Shown: positions 25,339 to 33,914, counted from the stretch's first letter. The stretch is DNA of 54,034 nucleotides from CAWKDC01 sp044445605 (GCA_044445605.1 JBIOEA010000014.1:1-54034); one strand, 5' to 3'. Translations and numbers: made by a program. Notes: a model not told the origin generated them from the letters alone.

Positions 25339-26154
25339 CTAACGTCTATTTTTATTTAGTACGTGAATCTTGTATGGTGGTTCTTTTTGTTCAGATTGCC
25401 ACTCAACTTTATCATCTGACTTACCCAAAGGCTTATGTGTTTCCAATAATTTTAAGCCAGCAGAAGCATATGCACTTCTGTAAGAGGTACCAGAATGAAA
25501 ATAATCAGAAAAACTGAACCCTTGATCCTGATTCTTACTAGCGAACACATGAATCTTGACAGGCTGATCTTCATTGTATTTTAATCTAGTGGTTTCCTCT
25601 GCAGTACGAGTGGGGATGTTTTCGGGAAAGTCTGTTTTGAAGCTATACCAAGTGTTTCCTGGACGATATACTCTTGCAGTGGTATTGGTAACAATTAAAA
25701 TGCCGTCTTCGGCAAGCTTAGTGTGCAAAGTGGATAAAACATCACTCATGTCCTTAGACTCCATCTCCACTAACACGAAGTTGCAAATAATCAAATCAAA
25801 TTTCCCAAGCCCAACCAGCTTGTCTCCTGGTGAAATGAGCCTCAAATCAGCATTTGGCAGTTTGTTTCTAGCGATAGCAAGGTTTGCCTCGCTCACATCA
25901 ACACCAGTCACATTAACATCAAATCCTTGTTGACGTACTTTTGTTGCATAAATATCCGTGGATAAACCAACGCCGCAACCAAAATCAAGAAATTCGATTG
26001 GCCCATTTTTTTTACACAAGTGACGGGATAATAACTCCCCCGCATCACGATAGGCTAAACGAAGGGTCGAATTTAGCCCTAATGTATCATGATCACTGGC
26101 TTTGTCTTTATAGTTTGCTTGATTTGACTGTTTGTGCTTTTCATATGAAAACAT
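25339..26154 (-). CDS. Class I SAM-dependent methyltransferase
   Basis: A 271-residue methyltransferase. Motif I is IEFLDFGCGVGLSTDIYA, then an acidic VTGVDVSEANLAIARNKLP (motif II region) and FDLIICNFVLVEM (motif IV). After the core there is a C-terminal part of about 100 residues that could define the substrate. The substrate is not evident. An AAGGAATAACC site precedes the ATG. It ends against queC but they are convergent, so there is no operon. Confidence 0.85.
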   Translation of the reverse strand: MFSYEKHKQSNQANYKDKASDHDTLGLNSTLRLAYRDAGELLSRHLCKKNGPIEFLDFGCGVGLSTDIYATKVRQQGFDVNVTGVDVSEANLAIARNKLPNADLRLISPGDKLVGLGKFDLIICNFVLVEMESKDMSDVLSTLHTKLAEDGILIVTNTTARVYRPGNTWYSFKTDFPENIPTRTAEETTRLKYNEDQPVKIHVFASKNQDQGFSFSDYFHSGTSYRSAYASAGLKLLETHKPLGKSDDKVEWQSEQKEPPYKIHVLNKNRR

Positions 26155-26237
26155 GGTTATTCCTTTTATTACTTACTACAGATAAAACAAAATCAGTGTT
26201 GATCTTGCGTCTTTTATTCAGCATCCTCAGACAGTCT

Positions 26238-26531
26238 TTAACCAGTCTTAAGTTTCGCTTCCTTGAACGTAACAACAAGTTGCTTTGCTATTGCCTTACC
26301 TGCCGCTGCTCCAAGTTTTTCAAGACTCGCTTCAGTAGATTCTTTCCCCCCAAGACAGGTAAAGTCTTTCCAGGATAAGCTTACCGCATGCCGCTTGAAA
26401 GAAGATGTATGGACAACTACAAGCTCATTGACAATCAACTGGACCGTTTTAGCAGATAGCTCTTCTCGTTCCAACCCAATATAAGAGCAAATCATTAGGT
26501 CAATTTTTTTTAGAAATCTATTGAAAGACAT
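26238..26531 (-). CDS. Small hypothetical protein of the second repressor unit
   Basis: A 97-residue protein that I do not recognise. It is basic and helical with no signal peptide; the second half (ASLEKLGAAAGKAIAKQLV) looks like an amphipathic helix. The ATG has GGAGG eight bases upstream, inside the end of the 38-residue ORF that overlaps it. It is the last gene of a likely three-gene unit with the S24-like repressor. Confidence 0.6.
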   Translation of the reverse strand: MSFNRFLKKIDLMICSYIGLEREELSAKTVQLIVNELVVVHTSSFKRHAVSLSWKDFTCLGGKESTEASLEKLGAAAGKAIAKQLVVTFKEAKLKTG

Positions 26532-26634
26532 CGACTTCCTCCAGCCATTTTATTAATTTAGTTAAAAACTGATTATCATGTACATTTTCGGCGTTCTCTA
26601 TACATGTTAAAAAATGTTCTTTTTCGTTTTTCAT
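26518..26634 (-). CDS. 38-residue protein between repressor and 97-residue gene
   Basis: An ORF from ATG at 26634 to TAG at 26518 encoding MKNEKEHFLTCIENAENVHD and a further 18 residues ending LIKWLEEVDVFQ. It starts eight bases after the repressor stop and overlaps the start of the 97-residue gene by 14 bases. The tight packing argues that it is translated. It is acidic and helical; a partner or antirepressor role would be a guess. Confidence 0.55.
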   Translation of the reverse strand: MKNEKEHFLTCIENAENVHDNQFLTKLIKWLEEVDVFQ

Positions 26635-26642
26635 ACAACCTA

Positions 26643-27320
26643 CTACGTTCTTGCATTCACCTGAATAACGACGCCAAGAATTCGGCATCCCTTCGTCGGC
26701 ACAATCTTAATAGGTGGTTCATTCTCATTGTAAGATTTAAGCGTCCTAATGTTATTAACAATGTGAAGCTTTCTAATAAGAATATTACTCATTCCATCAA
26801 GCCTAACAGCCACCAAGGTATCATCCTCAGGCAGCAATCCCATATCAACAATGAAAATAGAACCTTTTTTAAACATAGGCTTTATATCATGATCTGAGAT
26901 TAAGGCAATAACATTTTTTGATGCACTAGGAAGCATTACCTCTACCGTGCCCAACTTTTTTTCAAAATGAGTATCAAAAGAATAAGCGGGTATTATCGTT
27001 TCAACTGCACTTATCCCCACCTCTTGTTCATCAACAGATACCCCTGCATTTGAATTGAAGCCTGTCAAAAAGTCATTGAGCGTAACATTAAACCCATCCC
27101 TTCTAAAAAAATCGACTATTCTCGTTAGCGTGTCAATTCTTGGATTATTCACTCGTTTTGAAGGATCTTCATGCATGAGTTTGATTAAAATGGAATGAGG
27201 CATCCCGATTAATTTTGCTAACTGGTAAACAGTAAAATTTAAGTTATCTCGTTCAGATTTTCGATCGATCAGTTCTTTTAAAACAAGATGTATATCGTTA
27301 TTATTCGCTATTACTTCCAC
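26643..27320 (-). CDS. S24-like transcriptional regulator without catalytic dyad, second copy
   Basis: A 225-residue regulator: an HTH domain at residues 10-90 (VYQLAKLIGMPHSILIKLMHEDPSKR) and an S24-like domain at 125-222. The Ser of the GDSMEP-type motif is Asp145 (SDHDIKP) and the Lys position is Arg183 (ILIRKL), so self-cleavage is unlikely. The start is GTG at 27320 with AGAGG upstream. It shares the architecture of the protein at 12471-13124 but only weak identity. It is divergent from the LuxR-type gene at 27640 and heads a unit with two small ORFs. Confidence 0.82.
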   Translation of the reverse strand: MEVIANNNDIHLVLKELIDRKSERDNLNFTVYQLAKLIGMPHSILIKLMHEDPSKRVNNPRIDTLTRIVDFFRRDGFNVTLNDFLTGFNSNAGVSVDEQEVGISAVETIIPAYSFDTHFEKKLGTVEVMLPSASKNVIALISDHDIKPMFKKGSIFIVDMGLLPEDDTLVAVRLDGMSNILIRKLHIVNNIRTLKSYNENEPPIKIVPTKGCRILGVVIQVNART

Positions 27321-27534
27321 TGCAAAAAAGCCTCTTTTGTACTATTAGTTCCAATATTTCTTAGCAAATTAACATTTAAAGGACGCCAAAAAATTGGCAG
27401 CACAGTGCCACTGAATATACTCGAGCAGTTTTTCCTTGTCAAGAATAATGCCGAATTGAAACAGCCTATATCATTAAAAACTTAGCTTCCTTAATTATTG
27501 TTTAAAAATATTCACATGTAATAACCATTAGGTA

Positions 27535-27563
27535 TTGACACCGTTCTTTAAAGAACATATCCT
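27535..27563 (+). promoter_or_regulatory. Promoter of the second LuxR-type gene with palindrome in spacer
   Basis: TTGACA (27535-27540), 17 bases, TATCCT (27558-27563). The spacer holds the perfect palindrome GTTCTTTAAAGAAC (27543-27556), a likely operator. Possible ligands are the divergent S24-like regulator or the gene's own product. Confidence 0.65.
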
Positions 27564-27639
27564 CACTTCCATGGGTTTAGGCAGTTGCTGTTTTTTGCTT
27601 AACCCAATAAACATAGGTGTAGCGAAAGGAGTAGCGCAA

Positions 27640-27888
27640 ATGAATGCGGTTAGTTTATGCAATGAGAAAGAACAGCTAGTACTTGCCTTATGGGCTTGCA
27701 GTCAATCTATTAAAGAATCCGCCAGACAATTAAAAATTTCGGAAAGAACAGTGGATTACTATCGCGGCCGCCTAAAATGTAGATTCGGTGTACATTCGTC
27801 AAATGAATTAATTAGAAAAATTATTATGATGGATGAATATGAGTCCCTCATTCGTCTGGGACGTAACTTATTAATAGTTAATTCGTAG
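27640..27888 (+). CDS. Short LuxR-type HTH protein, paralogue of 9046-9363
   Basis: An 82-residue protein made up almost wholly of a LuxR-type helix-turn-helix (LALWACSQSIKESARQLKISERTVDYYRGRLKCRFGV). The ATG at 27640 has AAGGAG eight bases upstream; earlier in-frame starts lie in the promoter. It lacks a sensor domain. The paralogue at 9046-9363 has an extra C-terminal tail of about 25 residues. Its divergent neighbour is the S24-like regulator. Confidence 0.8.
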   Translation: MNAVSLCNEKEQLVLALWACSQSIKESARQLKISERTVDYYRGRLKCRFGVHSSNELIRKIIMMDEYESLIRLGRNLLIVNS

Positions 27889-27981
27889 GAGCATAAATGG
27901 GGTATCGCAAGAACTCACATTTCTTAACGAGTTATGTTGGCGGCACCTGGCGAGTCCGCGGGATGTTTTATATCGTGAAGA

Positions 27982-28001
27982 GGGCGAAAAATGTTTCGCC
28001 C
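27982..28001. repeat. Dispersed palindromic repeat, copy 3
   Basis: GGGCGAAAAATGTTTCGCCC followed by CTACA; near-identical to 17648-17667. It lies between the LuxR-type gene and the cyclase gene. Confidence 0.6.
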
Positions 28002-28063
28002 CTACAGATAAACGCATTTACACTATATAATGTCCCACAACCACTTCCTGCGCGGGAACTCTC

Positions 28064-28747
28064 ATGACGCACTTCCCTTTTAAACTCATTGACCTCACCC
28101 ACACGTTGTCTCCCACCATACCCACCTGGGATAATACCTGCGGGTTCAATCATCAGATTCAATATGACTACGACTCCTCTGCTCCCGTTCAGTTCCGCAC
28201 GCATGACATTCACATGCGGGAAGGTATCGGTACCCATATCGATGCGCCTGCCCATTGCTTCAAAAACAGTATCACGATCGATCAATTGCCTCTCTCCGAC
28301 TTGCTCGCGCCTTGCATTGTCATCGATGTCGCCTCCATCGCACATGAACGGTTTTCCCTGTCCGTCAACGATATTAAATCATTCGAGAATATTCATGGGG
28401 AAATTCCACCTCGTCATGTTGTCATCATCAAAACAGGTTGGGGAAAATATTGGGGCAATCCTGAAAAATATCACAACAACCATCTCTTCCCCTGTGTCTC
28501 CCATGAGGCCGCCCTCCTTTTGTTAGACCGCAATATCCTCGGTCTCGGCATCGATACCCTCTCGCCCGATAGGCCCGATCTCGGCTTCCCCGTTCACGCC
28601 GCACTCCTCGGCGCAAATAAATATATTATCGAAAATATCGCGAATTTGGACGCCCTCCCCGTGATTGGAAGTTTTATTCTTGCGCTGCCAATCAAAATTG
28701 AAAATGGGACAGAAGCCCCTGTTCGTTTGGTTGCTTTTGTAAGATAA
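28064..28747 (+). CDS. Cyclase-family protein (kynurenine formamidase-like)
   Basis: A 227-residue metal-dependent hydrolase of the cyclase/KynB family. The signature metal-binding motif is GIGTHIDAPAH; the N-terminus LIDLTHTLSPTIPTW and the later GLGIDTLSPDRPD segment are also typical. Members hydrolyse N-formylkynurenine or related amides; no other kyn genes are nearby, so the substrate is open. It is followed 38 bases later by the GFA protein gene on the same strand. Confidence 0.9.
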   Translation: MTHFPFKLIDLTHTLSPTIPTWDNTCGFNHQIQYDYDSSAPVQFRTHDIHMREGIGTHIDAPAHCFKNSITIDQLPLSDLLAPCIVIDVASIAHERFSLSVNDIKSFENIHGEIPPRHVVIIKTGWGKYWGNPEKYHNNHLFPCVSHEAALLLLDRNILGLGIDTLSPDRPDLGFPVHAALLGANKYIIENIANLDALPVIGSFILALPIKIENGTEAPVRLVAFVR

Positions 28748-28784
28748 TGCATAAAGCAAAAACCCCCAATAAAGGAAACATATC

Positions 28785-29207
28785 ATGGACGATACATTAT
28801 CCCATTTAACCGGCGGTTGTCTGTGTGGCGCAGTGCGCTATGAAACATCTGCCCCGCCGCTCGCCATGGGCTTTTGCCACTGCCGTACATGCCAACGTGC
28901 CACCGGCTCAGGCTACATGCCCTGGGTGTTGATGCAAGCCGATCATGTCAAAGTCACCGGTGACTATAAAGAATATCAATCCATCGGCGAAAGCGGTAAG
29001 CCCGTTTATCGTGGCTTTTGTACCGAATGCGGCTCCCGCGTCTTCTTCCGCGGCGATGTCATGCCCGGATTATGCACCGTCAGCGCCGCTTCCCTCGATC
29101 ACCCATCCCTCTTTAAACCCCAAATGCATCTCTGGACCGAAGATGCTCAACCCTGGGATTGCATGAGCGATGAGTGCCCTAAGCTGCCTAGAGGCCCCCA
29201 ACAATAA
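28785..29207 (+). CDS. GFA/CENP-V-type zinc protein
   Basis: A 140-residue protein of the glutathione-dependent formaldehyde-activating enzyme-like (GFA) family. The zinc cysteines are visible: GGCLCGAVRY, FCHCRTCQRATG and FCTECGSRVF. Family members are rarely tested; a true formaldehyde role is shown for few. An AAAGGAAA site precedes the ATG. Probably co-transcribed with the cyclase gene. Confidence 0.9.
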   Translation: MDDTLSHLTGGCLCGAVRYETSAPPLAMGFCHCRTCQRATGSGYMPWVLMQADHVKVTGDYKEYQSIGESGKPVYRGFCTECGSRVFFRGDVMPGLCTVSAASLDHPSLFKPQMHLWTEDAQPWDCMSDECPKLPRGPQQ

Positions 29208-29266
29208 GCTAACCTGTAAATACCATATATTTCAACGCATTATAAAAGACGTGTCACACTTTATTA

Positions 29267-29279
29267 CAATTTTACCCTT
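29267..29279. repeat. 13-bp direct repeat, left copy
   Basis: CAATTTTACCCTT at 29267-29279 is repeated exactly at 31204-31216. The two copies bracket the gene at 29381-31201. Confidence 0.4.
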
Positions 29280-29380
29280 TATTCTCGGTAAGTTTGCTTG
29301 ACCTGTATCTTTGTTATATGACATAGTAGTAGCATGATTTCTAGGGGTTATTGCCCTATATAATATGGGAGGCAGTTAAA

Positions 29381-31201
29381 ATGGGTAGCGGTGATTTTAC
29401 TGCCTTGCAAGGTGCTGCGGGCTCCAGCTCAGCAGATAATACAAGCCATAATAACAATAACTCATCACAACGTGCTAAAACAAAGTGGGAGATAGTAAAA
29501 GCTGCAGTAAAAAAAGGAGCGTTACTCAATAGAGCTATTATTAATTTTCAAGAACTTTCAAGTGCTCAAAAATTGCAAGAGCAGGCAAATGAAGCGGTTA
29601 TCAATGCTGAATATTCCGATACCCATTATGAAATAGTTAATGTAAGAGATAGTTTTGTAGCCGGACCTAGCACATCATCTTCCACCGCCTATATAGATGC
29701 TAATAAGGAATACCGCCTTCCTATTGATATTTTATTAAATCGTCTTAAAGTAAAGGCACGCAGGTTCCCTAACAACACGTTCTCTTATGAATTCTTTGAT
29801 GATAAACAGTCCACCATTAGAAATGACTTAAAGCCTAAATTGGTCCCTGTAAATGCATCTCGAGTCACAACGTTCGGTGATATCAGAATTCATCTTGCCG
29901 ATTCATATGAGGATTATGAAAAAACTCAAGCAAATCAAGCTGCGACAGGAAGTGCTATCAATGCCGCACAAAGCCCTCCGCCATATTTAATCTTTTCACA
30001 CAATGATGAGCTTTTTCATGTAAACCTTGATCCTGCGCTACCGTCCACTAAAAAGTTTTTGCAATATTGTTTAGTCGAATACTGGCTTGCAGACTTATGC
30101 CTTAAAAACCATATAAAACATCATATAAAATATCATGAACAACATAAAGAAATTTTCACTGCCTTTAAGAAATATTTAGATGGTTTTTTTACGACAGTGG
30201 AATTGACAAATAAAGTAAAATCTTTAATGAACATAGACGATAACAATCTAGTTGTTCGTGCTGAATTAAAAGCCATCTATGAGCGCGCACGCAAAATAAA
30301 GGGCATGGAGACTTCTGAACTTTTAAAGGGAGAATCTGGGCTAGATAGCGTTTTAGACATAGCAAAGGTCCACCACGGATGGAGCGAACTAGATAAATTC
30401 GAAAAACAATTAAATTATAGAAAGGTTATGATAGCCATGTTGGTTACTGTATTTTTTCTCGAGTTTGGTTTTTTCAATAACGCCCCAAAAATCCCCTATA
30501 TTGAGGATGAATTATCACCACAAGTCTCTCATGTTTTACAAATGTTATTATCGACAGTCGCGGTGTTTGCTCACATTTACAAATGGCATAACAAAATCCA
30601 AACACACCAGTATCACACCTATCAAAATGAGATAACACAAGGAAATGCCCACGGCTGTCTTATCATCGGGGATGCTGAAAAAGAAGATTTGGATGAGATA
30701 TACAAAGAGGGTAAGGTCGTCGCATTGCAAACAGCCGCACTTGGCGTTCTTGCAAGTTTGTTTTTTGGCATCGCTCCCTTAGGTAATGAGACTAATGATT
30801 TAAAGTGGCAACTGCCAGTAGGTTTTTCTATAGCGGTATTGATGGGTATATTAAATACGGGCATTAGCCACTATGCCCATAAAGATAGGCCCATGTCACA
30901 CCATGCCAAAGTGGGAGCATTATGTGGCGTGGCGGCAGCCATCGCCATGATAATTACTTACCCAATAAGAAAAATGGAAGAGGGTGAAACGTTTAAATTT
31001 GGAGTCAAGGATGTTCATGAGTTTAATCTTGACCCCCAATTAACGGTGTTACGTGGGCTTTGCTTGGTATTCGCATTCGCCCTGTATATGACAAATCGAA
31101 ACGAAATGCATGCCAAAAAAACAGTTGAAAAAACCTTCCTGACGAGAAACATGCCTAGTACTAATGCCTACTCAACATTTAGAGGTATTTCTCCAATTTA
31201 G
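29381..31201 (+). CDS. Large polytopic protein, candidate secreted effector
   Basis: A 606-residue protein that I do not recognise. The first 350 residues are hydrophilic, beginning with a Ser/Asn-rich segment, then mixed helical sequence. Six hydrophobic segments follow (about residues 360-580), for example VMIAMLVTVFFLEFGFF, VVALQTAALGVLASLFFG and LPVGFSIAVLMGILNTG. I chose the ATG at 29381, which has GGGAGG upstream, over an in-frame TTG at 29351. A long soluble head with a C-terminal membrane hairpin set and no bacterial domain resembles translocated membrane effectors of intracellular bacteria; this is inference. Confidence 0.7.
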   Translation: MGSGDFTALQGAAGSSSADNTSHNNNNSSQRAKTKWEIVKAAVKKGALLNRAIINFQELSSAQKLQEQANEAVINAEYSDTHYEIVNVRDSFVAGPSTSSSTAYIDANKEYRLPIDILLNRLKVKARRFPNNTFSYEFFDDKQSTIRNDLKPKLVPVNASRVTTFGDIRIHLADSYEDYEKTQANQAATGSAINAAQSPPPYLIFSHNDELFHVNLDPALPSTKKFLQYCLVEYWLADLCLKNHIKHHIKYHEQHKEIFTAFKKYLDGFFTTVELTNKVKSLMNIDDNNLVVRAELKAIYERARKIKGMETSELLKGESGLDSVLDIAKVHHGWSELDKFEKQLNYRKVMIAMLVTVFFLEFGFFNNAPKIPYIEDELSPQVSHVLQMLLSTVAVFAHIYKWHNKIQTHQYHTYQNEITQGNAHGCLIIGDAEKEDLDEIYKEGKVVALQTAALGVLASLFFGIAPLGNETNDLKWQLPVGFSIAVLMGILNTGISHYAHKDRPMSHHAKVGALCGVAAAIAMIITYPIRKMEEGETFKFGVKDVHEFNLDPQLTVLRGLCLVFAFALYMTNRNEMHAKKTVEKTFLTRNMPSTNAYSTFRGISPI

Positions 31202-31203
31202 TG

Positions 31204-31216
31204 CAATTTTACCCTT
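31204..31216. repeat. 13-bp direct repeat, right copy
   Basis: CAATTTTACCCTT, identical to 29267-29279, two bases after the stop of the membrane protein gene. Confidence 0.4.
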
Positions 31217-31252
31217 AACTACTATACTTCCCCCCATACAAGGAGGAAGCAT

Positions 31253-31450
31253 ATGTTACTCGCAGCTGCAGCAATGACATGGATCTTGACGACTTATGAT
31301 GGCTCTCAAGTTACCTCCGTACAGCCCTATCAAACAGAACAGGAATGTGAAGCAGCCCGCGAAGCATACCTTGATCAATTCACCGATCATTGGGTACGCT
31401 TAAGACATCCCGCTAAATGCTCTTATCCGCCAGCAGACTCCATGGAATAA
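31253..31450 (+). CDS. Small hypothetical protein
   Basis: A 65-residue protein with a strong ribosome site (AAGGAGGA, six bases before ATG). The N-terminus (MLLAAAAMTWIL) is hydrophobic and may act as a weak export or membrane signal. Two cysteines (QECEA, AKCSY) and a conserved-looking pattern of aromatic residues suggest a small periplasmic or surface protein. Not recognised further. Confidence 0.6.
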   Translation: MLLAAAAMTWILTTYDGSQVTSVQPYQTEQECEAAREAYLDQFTDHWVRLRHPAKCSYPPADSME

Positions 31451-31486
31451 ACTACACTTTCATCATGTCTAACACAAGGATGCGTT

Positions 31487-31827
31487 ATGAACCAATTTTT
31501 AAGAATCTCTACTGTCAGTGCATTAGCACTGCTGGCCATCACCCAAGCCAATGCAGCAAACCATAAACACCACGACACCAAACCCGCCTTCAAACAAGGC
31601 TATTACGTGGGTGGTGCATTCGGAGCGGGATGGGGTAATGCTGATTGGGATGGCACAAGTTTGGCGTCACACTGGATTACATCTATACCGACTATGACAA
31701 CATCACCACACGTGCAAGCGGTGTAAATGATTACCATCCTGATTATCAGCATGTTGCCGGCGAAGATTCACCCGTCGTCACCGTCTCTACCCAAACGCTG
31801 ATGTTAGGTTTGGATTATCACTGGTAG
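31487..31827 (+). pseudogene. Outer-membrane beta-barrel protein, remnant
   Basis: The first frame (31487-31726) encodes a signal peptide (LRISTVSALALLAITQANA) and a first barrel strand (GYYVGGAFGAGWGNADWDG). A second frame up to 31827 encodes the end of a barrel, with FGVTLDYIYTDYDN and a terminal MLGLDYHW, the typical closing strand with a C-terminal aromatic residue. The middle of the protein is missing and the frames differ, so it is an internal deletion with frameshift of an OmpA/Omp25-like porin gene. Confidence 0.75.
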
Positions 31828-31900
31828 CGATCACGGGCGTCTTCTTTCACATCAATTCGTTGTATAATGCCGTACCCTTTCTTTGTTGGTGTGAGAGATT

Positions 31901-33529
31901 ATGCCCCATCGAGCTCATCTATTTTCTATCCGTATTGCATGTGCACTTCGTGAGTGTTTAAACGAACATTATACGCGCCAAGTCTTTTTCAAAGACTTGC
32001 TTGCCGGGATTACCGTCGGGATCATTGCCATTCCCTTAGCCATGGCATTGGCCATTTCCAGTGGCGTTGCGCCTCAATACGGCCTTTATACCGCCGCCAT
32101 TGCCGGGTTTATCATCGCCCTCACCGGTGGCTCACGCTACACCGTGTGCGGCCCCACCGCCGCGTTCGTTGTTATTTTAGCGCCCATTGCGCATCAATTT
32201 GGTTTAGCAGGTTTACTCGTCGCCAGTTGGATGGCGGGGTTCATCCTGATCTTAATGGCATTGGCACGTTTAGGCCGCTTCATCGAATATATTCCTGAAT
32301 CGGTCACCCTTGGCTTTACCGCAGGCATTGGCATTGTCATCGCAACATTGCAAATCAAAGATTTTTTTGGCCTGCCTATCGAAGCAATGCCCGAATTGTA
32401 TGTCGATAAAATCTTTGCGTTGTCACATGCCTTTTCAAGCCTCAGTATTGCTAATACCGTCGTGGGATTGTCAACGCTAGCAGTGCTCATGGCATGGCCA
32501 CGATTGAAATTATTTGTGCCCGGGCATATCCCCGCCATCCTCATCGGCTTGATGGTCGCAGCGTTGTTCACCCATGCGGGTTATTCGGTCGATACCATTG
32601 GTTCTCGGTTTGAAAACGGCATTCCCGCGTTCTTCCCAAGCTTCGCATGGCCTTGGGATAATCCCGGTGCGCATGGGGAACCTATTATTTGGTCGTGGGG
32701 AACGATTCGACAGCTTTTACCAGAAGCACTGTCTATTGCAATGCTAGGCGCCATTGAATCCCTCTTATGTGCCGTTGTGCTCGACAACATGAGCGGCAAA
32801 CGTCACAGCGCAAACAGCGAATTATTAGGATTAGGCCTGGGTAATGTCATCGCTCCGTTTTTCGGTGGGTTCGGTGCAACCGCAGCCATTGCGCGCTCAG
32901 CGGCTAATTTCCGCGCCGGCGCACAAACACCCATCGCCAGCGCGATTCATGCCATCGTTGTGTTACTCAGTATTTTATTGTTCGCGCGTTGGCTCAACTA
33001 TTTGCCGATGGCTTCGATGGCAGCACTCTTGTTAATGGTGGCTTGGAATATCGCCGAAGTCCACCGCATTAAACACATCATCAAAACAGCTCCTTGGGGC
33101 GATATCATCGTCCTCTTCGTCTGTCTGTCGCTCACGGTGTTGTTCGATATGGTACTGGCGATCAGCGTTGGCATCGTCTTGGCATCGTTAATTTTTGTGC
33201 GTGAAATCGCTGCGATGACAAAACTACATGAAGTCTCCACAGCGCACTATAAAATCAATGGCCCATTGTTCTTTGCCGCAGCTGATCGCATATTTTCCGA
33301 ACTGACCGTGCTCGTTGCACACTATCCACTTGTCAGATTATCGTTTGAAGGCGTGTCTATTCTGGATGCCGGCGGCATTTCATCCTTAACGAAATTTATC
33401 GGGTATTGCCAACACAATCAAAAACAACTGACCATCTGTGAAGTCCCCTTCCCCGTCTTGAAACGATTAGTCAAGGCGCATATCGAACCGATCCCGGGCG
33501 TATTAGAGTTTCAGCATGAGTGCCGATAA
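31901..33529 (+). CDS. dauA: SulP-family anion transporter (DauA-like) with STAS domain
   Basis: A 542-residue inner-membrane transporter. The first 420 residues have about 12-14 membrane segments with the SulP signature region (DLLAGITVGIIAIPLAMALAI, PQYGLYTA) and AMLGAIESLLCAVVLD; the last 110 residues form a STAS domain (GVSILDAGGISSL). The sequence closely follows E. coli DauA (YchM), an aerobic C4-dicarboxylate transporter. A TATAAT box is at 31863-31868. The stop overlaps the thioesterase-like gene by 14 bases. Confidence 0.9.
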   Translation: MPHRAHLFSIRIACALRECLNEHYTRQVFFKDLLAGITVGIIAIPLAMALAISSGVAPQYGLYTAAIAGFIIALTGGSRYTVCGPTAAFVVILAPIAHQFGLAGLLVASWMAGFILILMALARLGRFIEYIPESVTLGFTAGIGIVIATLQIKDFFGLPIEAMPELYVDKIFALSHAFSSLSIANTVVGLSTLAVLMAWPRLKLFVPGHIPAILIGLMVAALFTHAGYSVDTIGSRFENGIPAFFPSFAWPWDNPGAHGEPIIWSWGTIRQLLPEALSIAMLGAIESLLCAVVLDNMSGKRHSANSELLGLGLGNVIAPFFGGFGATAAIARSAANFRAGAQTPIASAIHAIVVLLSILLFARWLNYLPMASMAALLLMVAWNIAEVHRIKHIIKTAPWGDIIVLFVCLSLTVLFDMVLAISVGIVLASLIFVREIAAMTKLHEVSTAHYKINGPLFFAAADRIFSELTVLVAHYPLVRLSFEGVSILDAGGISSLTKFIGYCQHNQKQLTICEVPFPVLKRLVKAHIEPIPGVLEFQHECR

Positions 33530-33911
33530 CATGGAAAAATATTTTGTTGATCAAATCGTTCGGGTCACAGACCTGAATTATGGTAACCACGTCGGCGTTT
33601 CTCAAATGAGTGGCATGGCCCATCAGGCAAGGTTTGCTTATTTAAATTCAATGGGTTTATCTGAGAGTGATATCGGCGGCGTTGCCATCATGGTGCTGGA
33701 ATCAACCATTTGTATGAAAGCAGAATCGTTTCTGGGCGATCTGCTGCGGTTTTATGTCGAGTTTCAACGCGTGTCGAAAAGCCAATGTGTGTGCAATGTC
33801 TTTGTGTTTAATCTTGTGAAAGATGTTCTCGTCGCGACCGTTGAAGATAAAATCATTGCGTATGACTATCAGCGGAGAAGGCCGTCGGCGTTACCAGAGA
33901 CATTTATCTGA
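33516..33911 (+). CDS. Hotdog-fold thioesterase-like protein
   Basis: A 131-residue single hotdog domain of the 4HBT type: VRVTDLNYGNHVGVSQMSGMAHQARFAYL, where Asn/His stands in the position of the catalytic acid region. It may hydrolyse acyl-CoA or acyl-ACP thioesters. It overlaps the end of the SulP gene, so expression is coupled. An ATG five codons further in is an alternative start. Confidence 0.82.
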   Translation: MSADNMEKYFVDQIVRVTDLNYGNHVGVSQMSGMAHQARFAYLNSMGLSESDIGGVAIMVLESTICMKAESFLGDLLRFYVEFQRVSKSQCVCNVFVFNLVKDVLVATVEDKIIAYDYQRRRPSALPETFI

Positions 33912-33914
33912 ATG

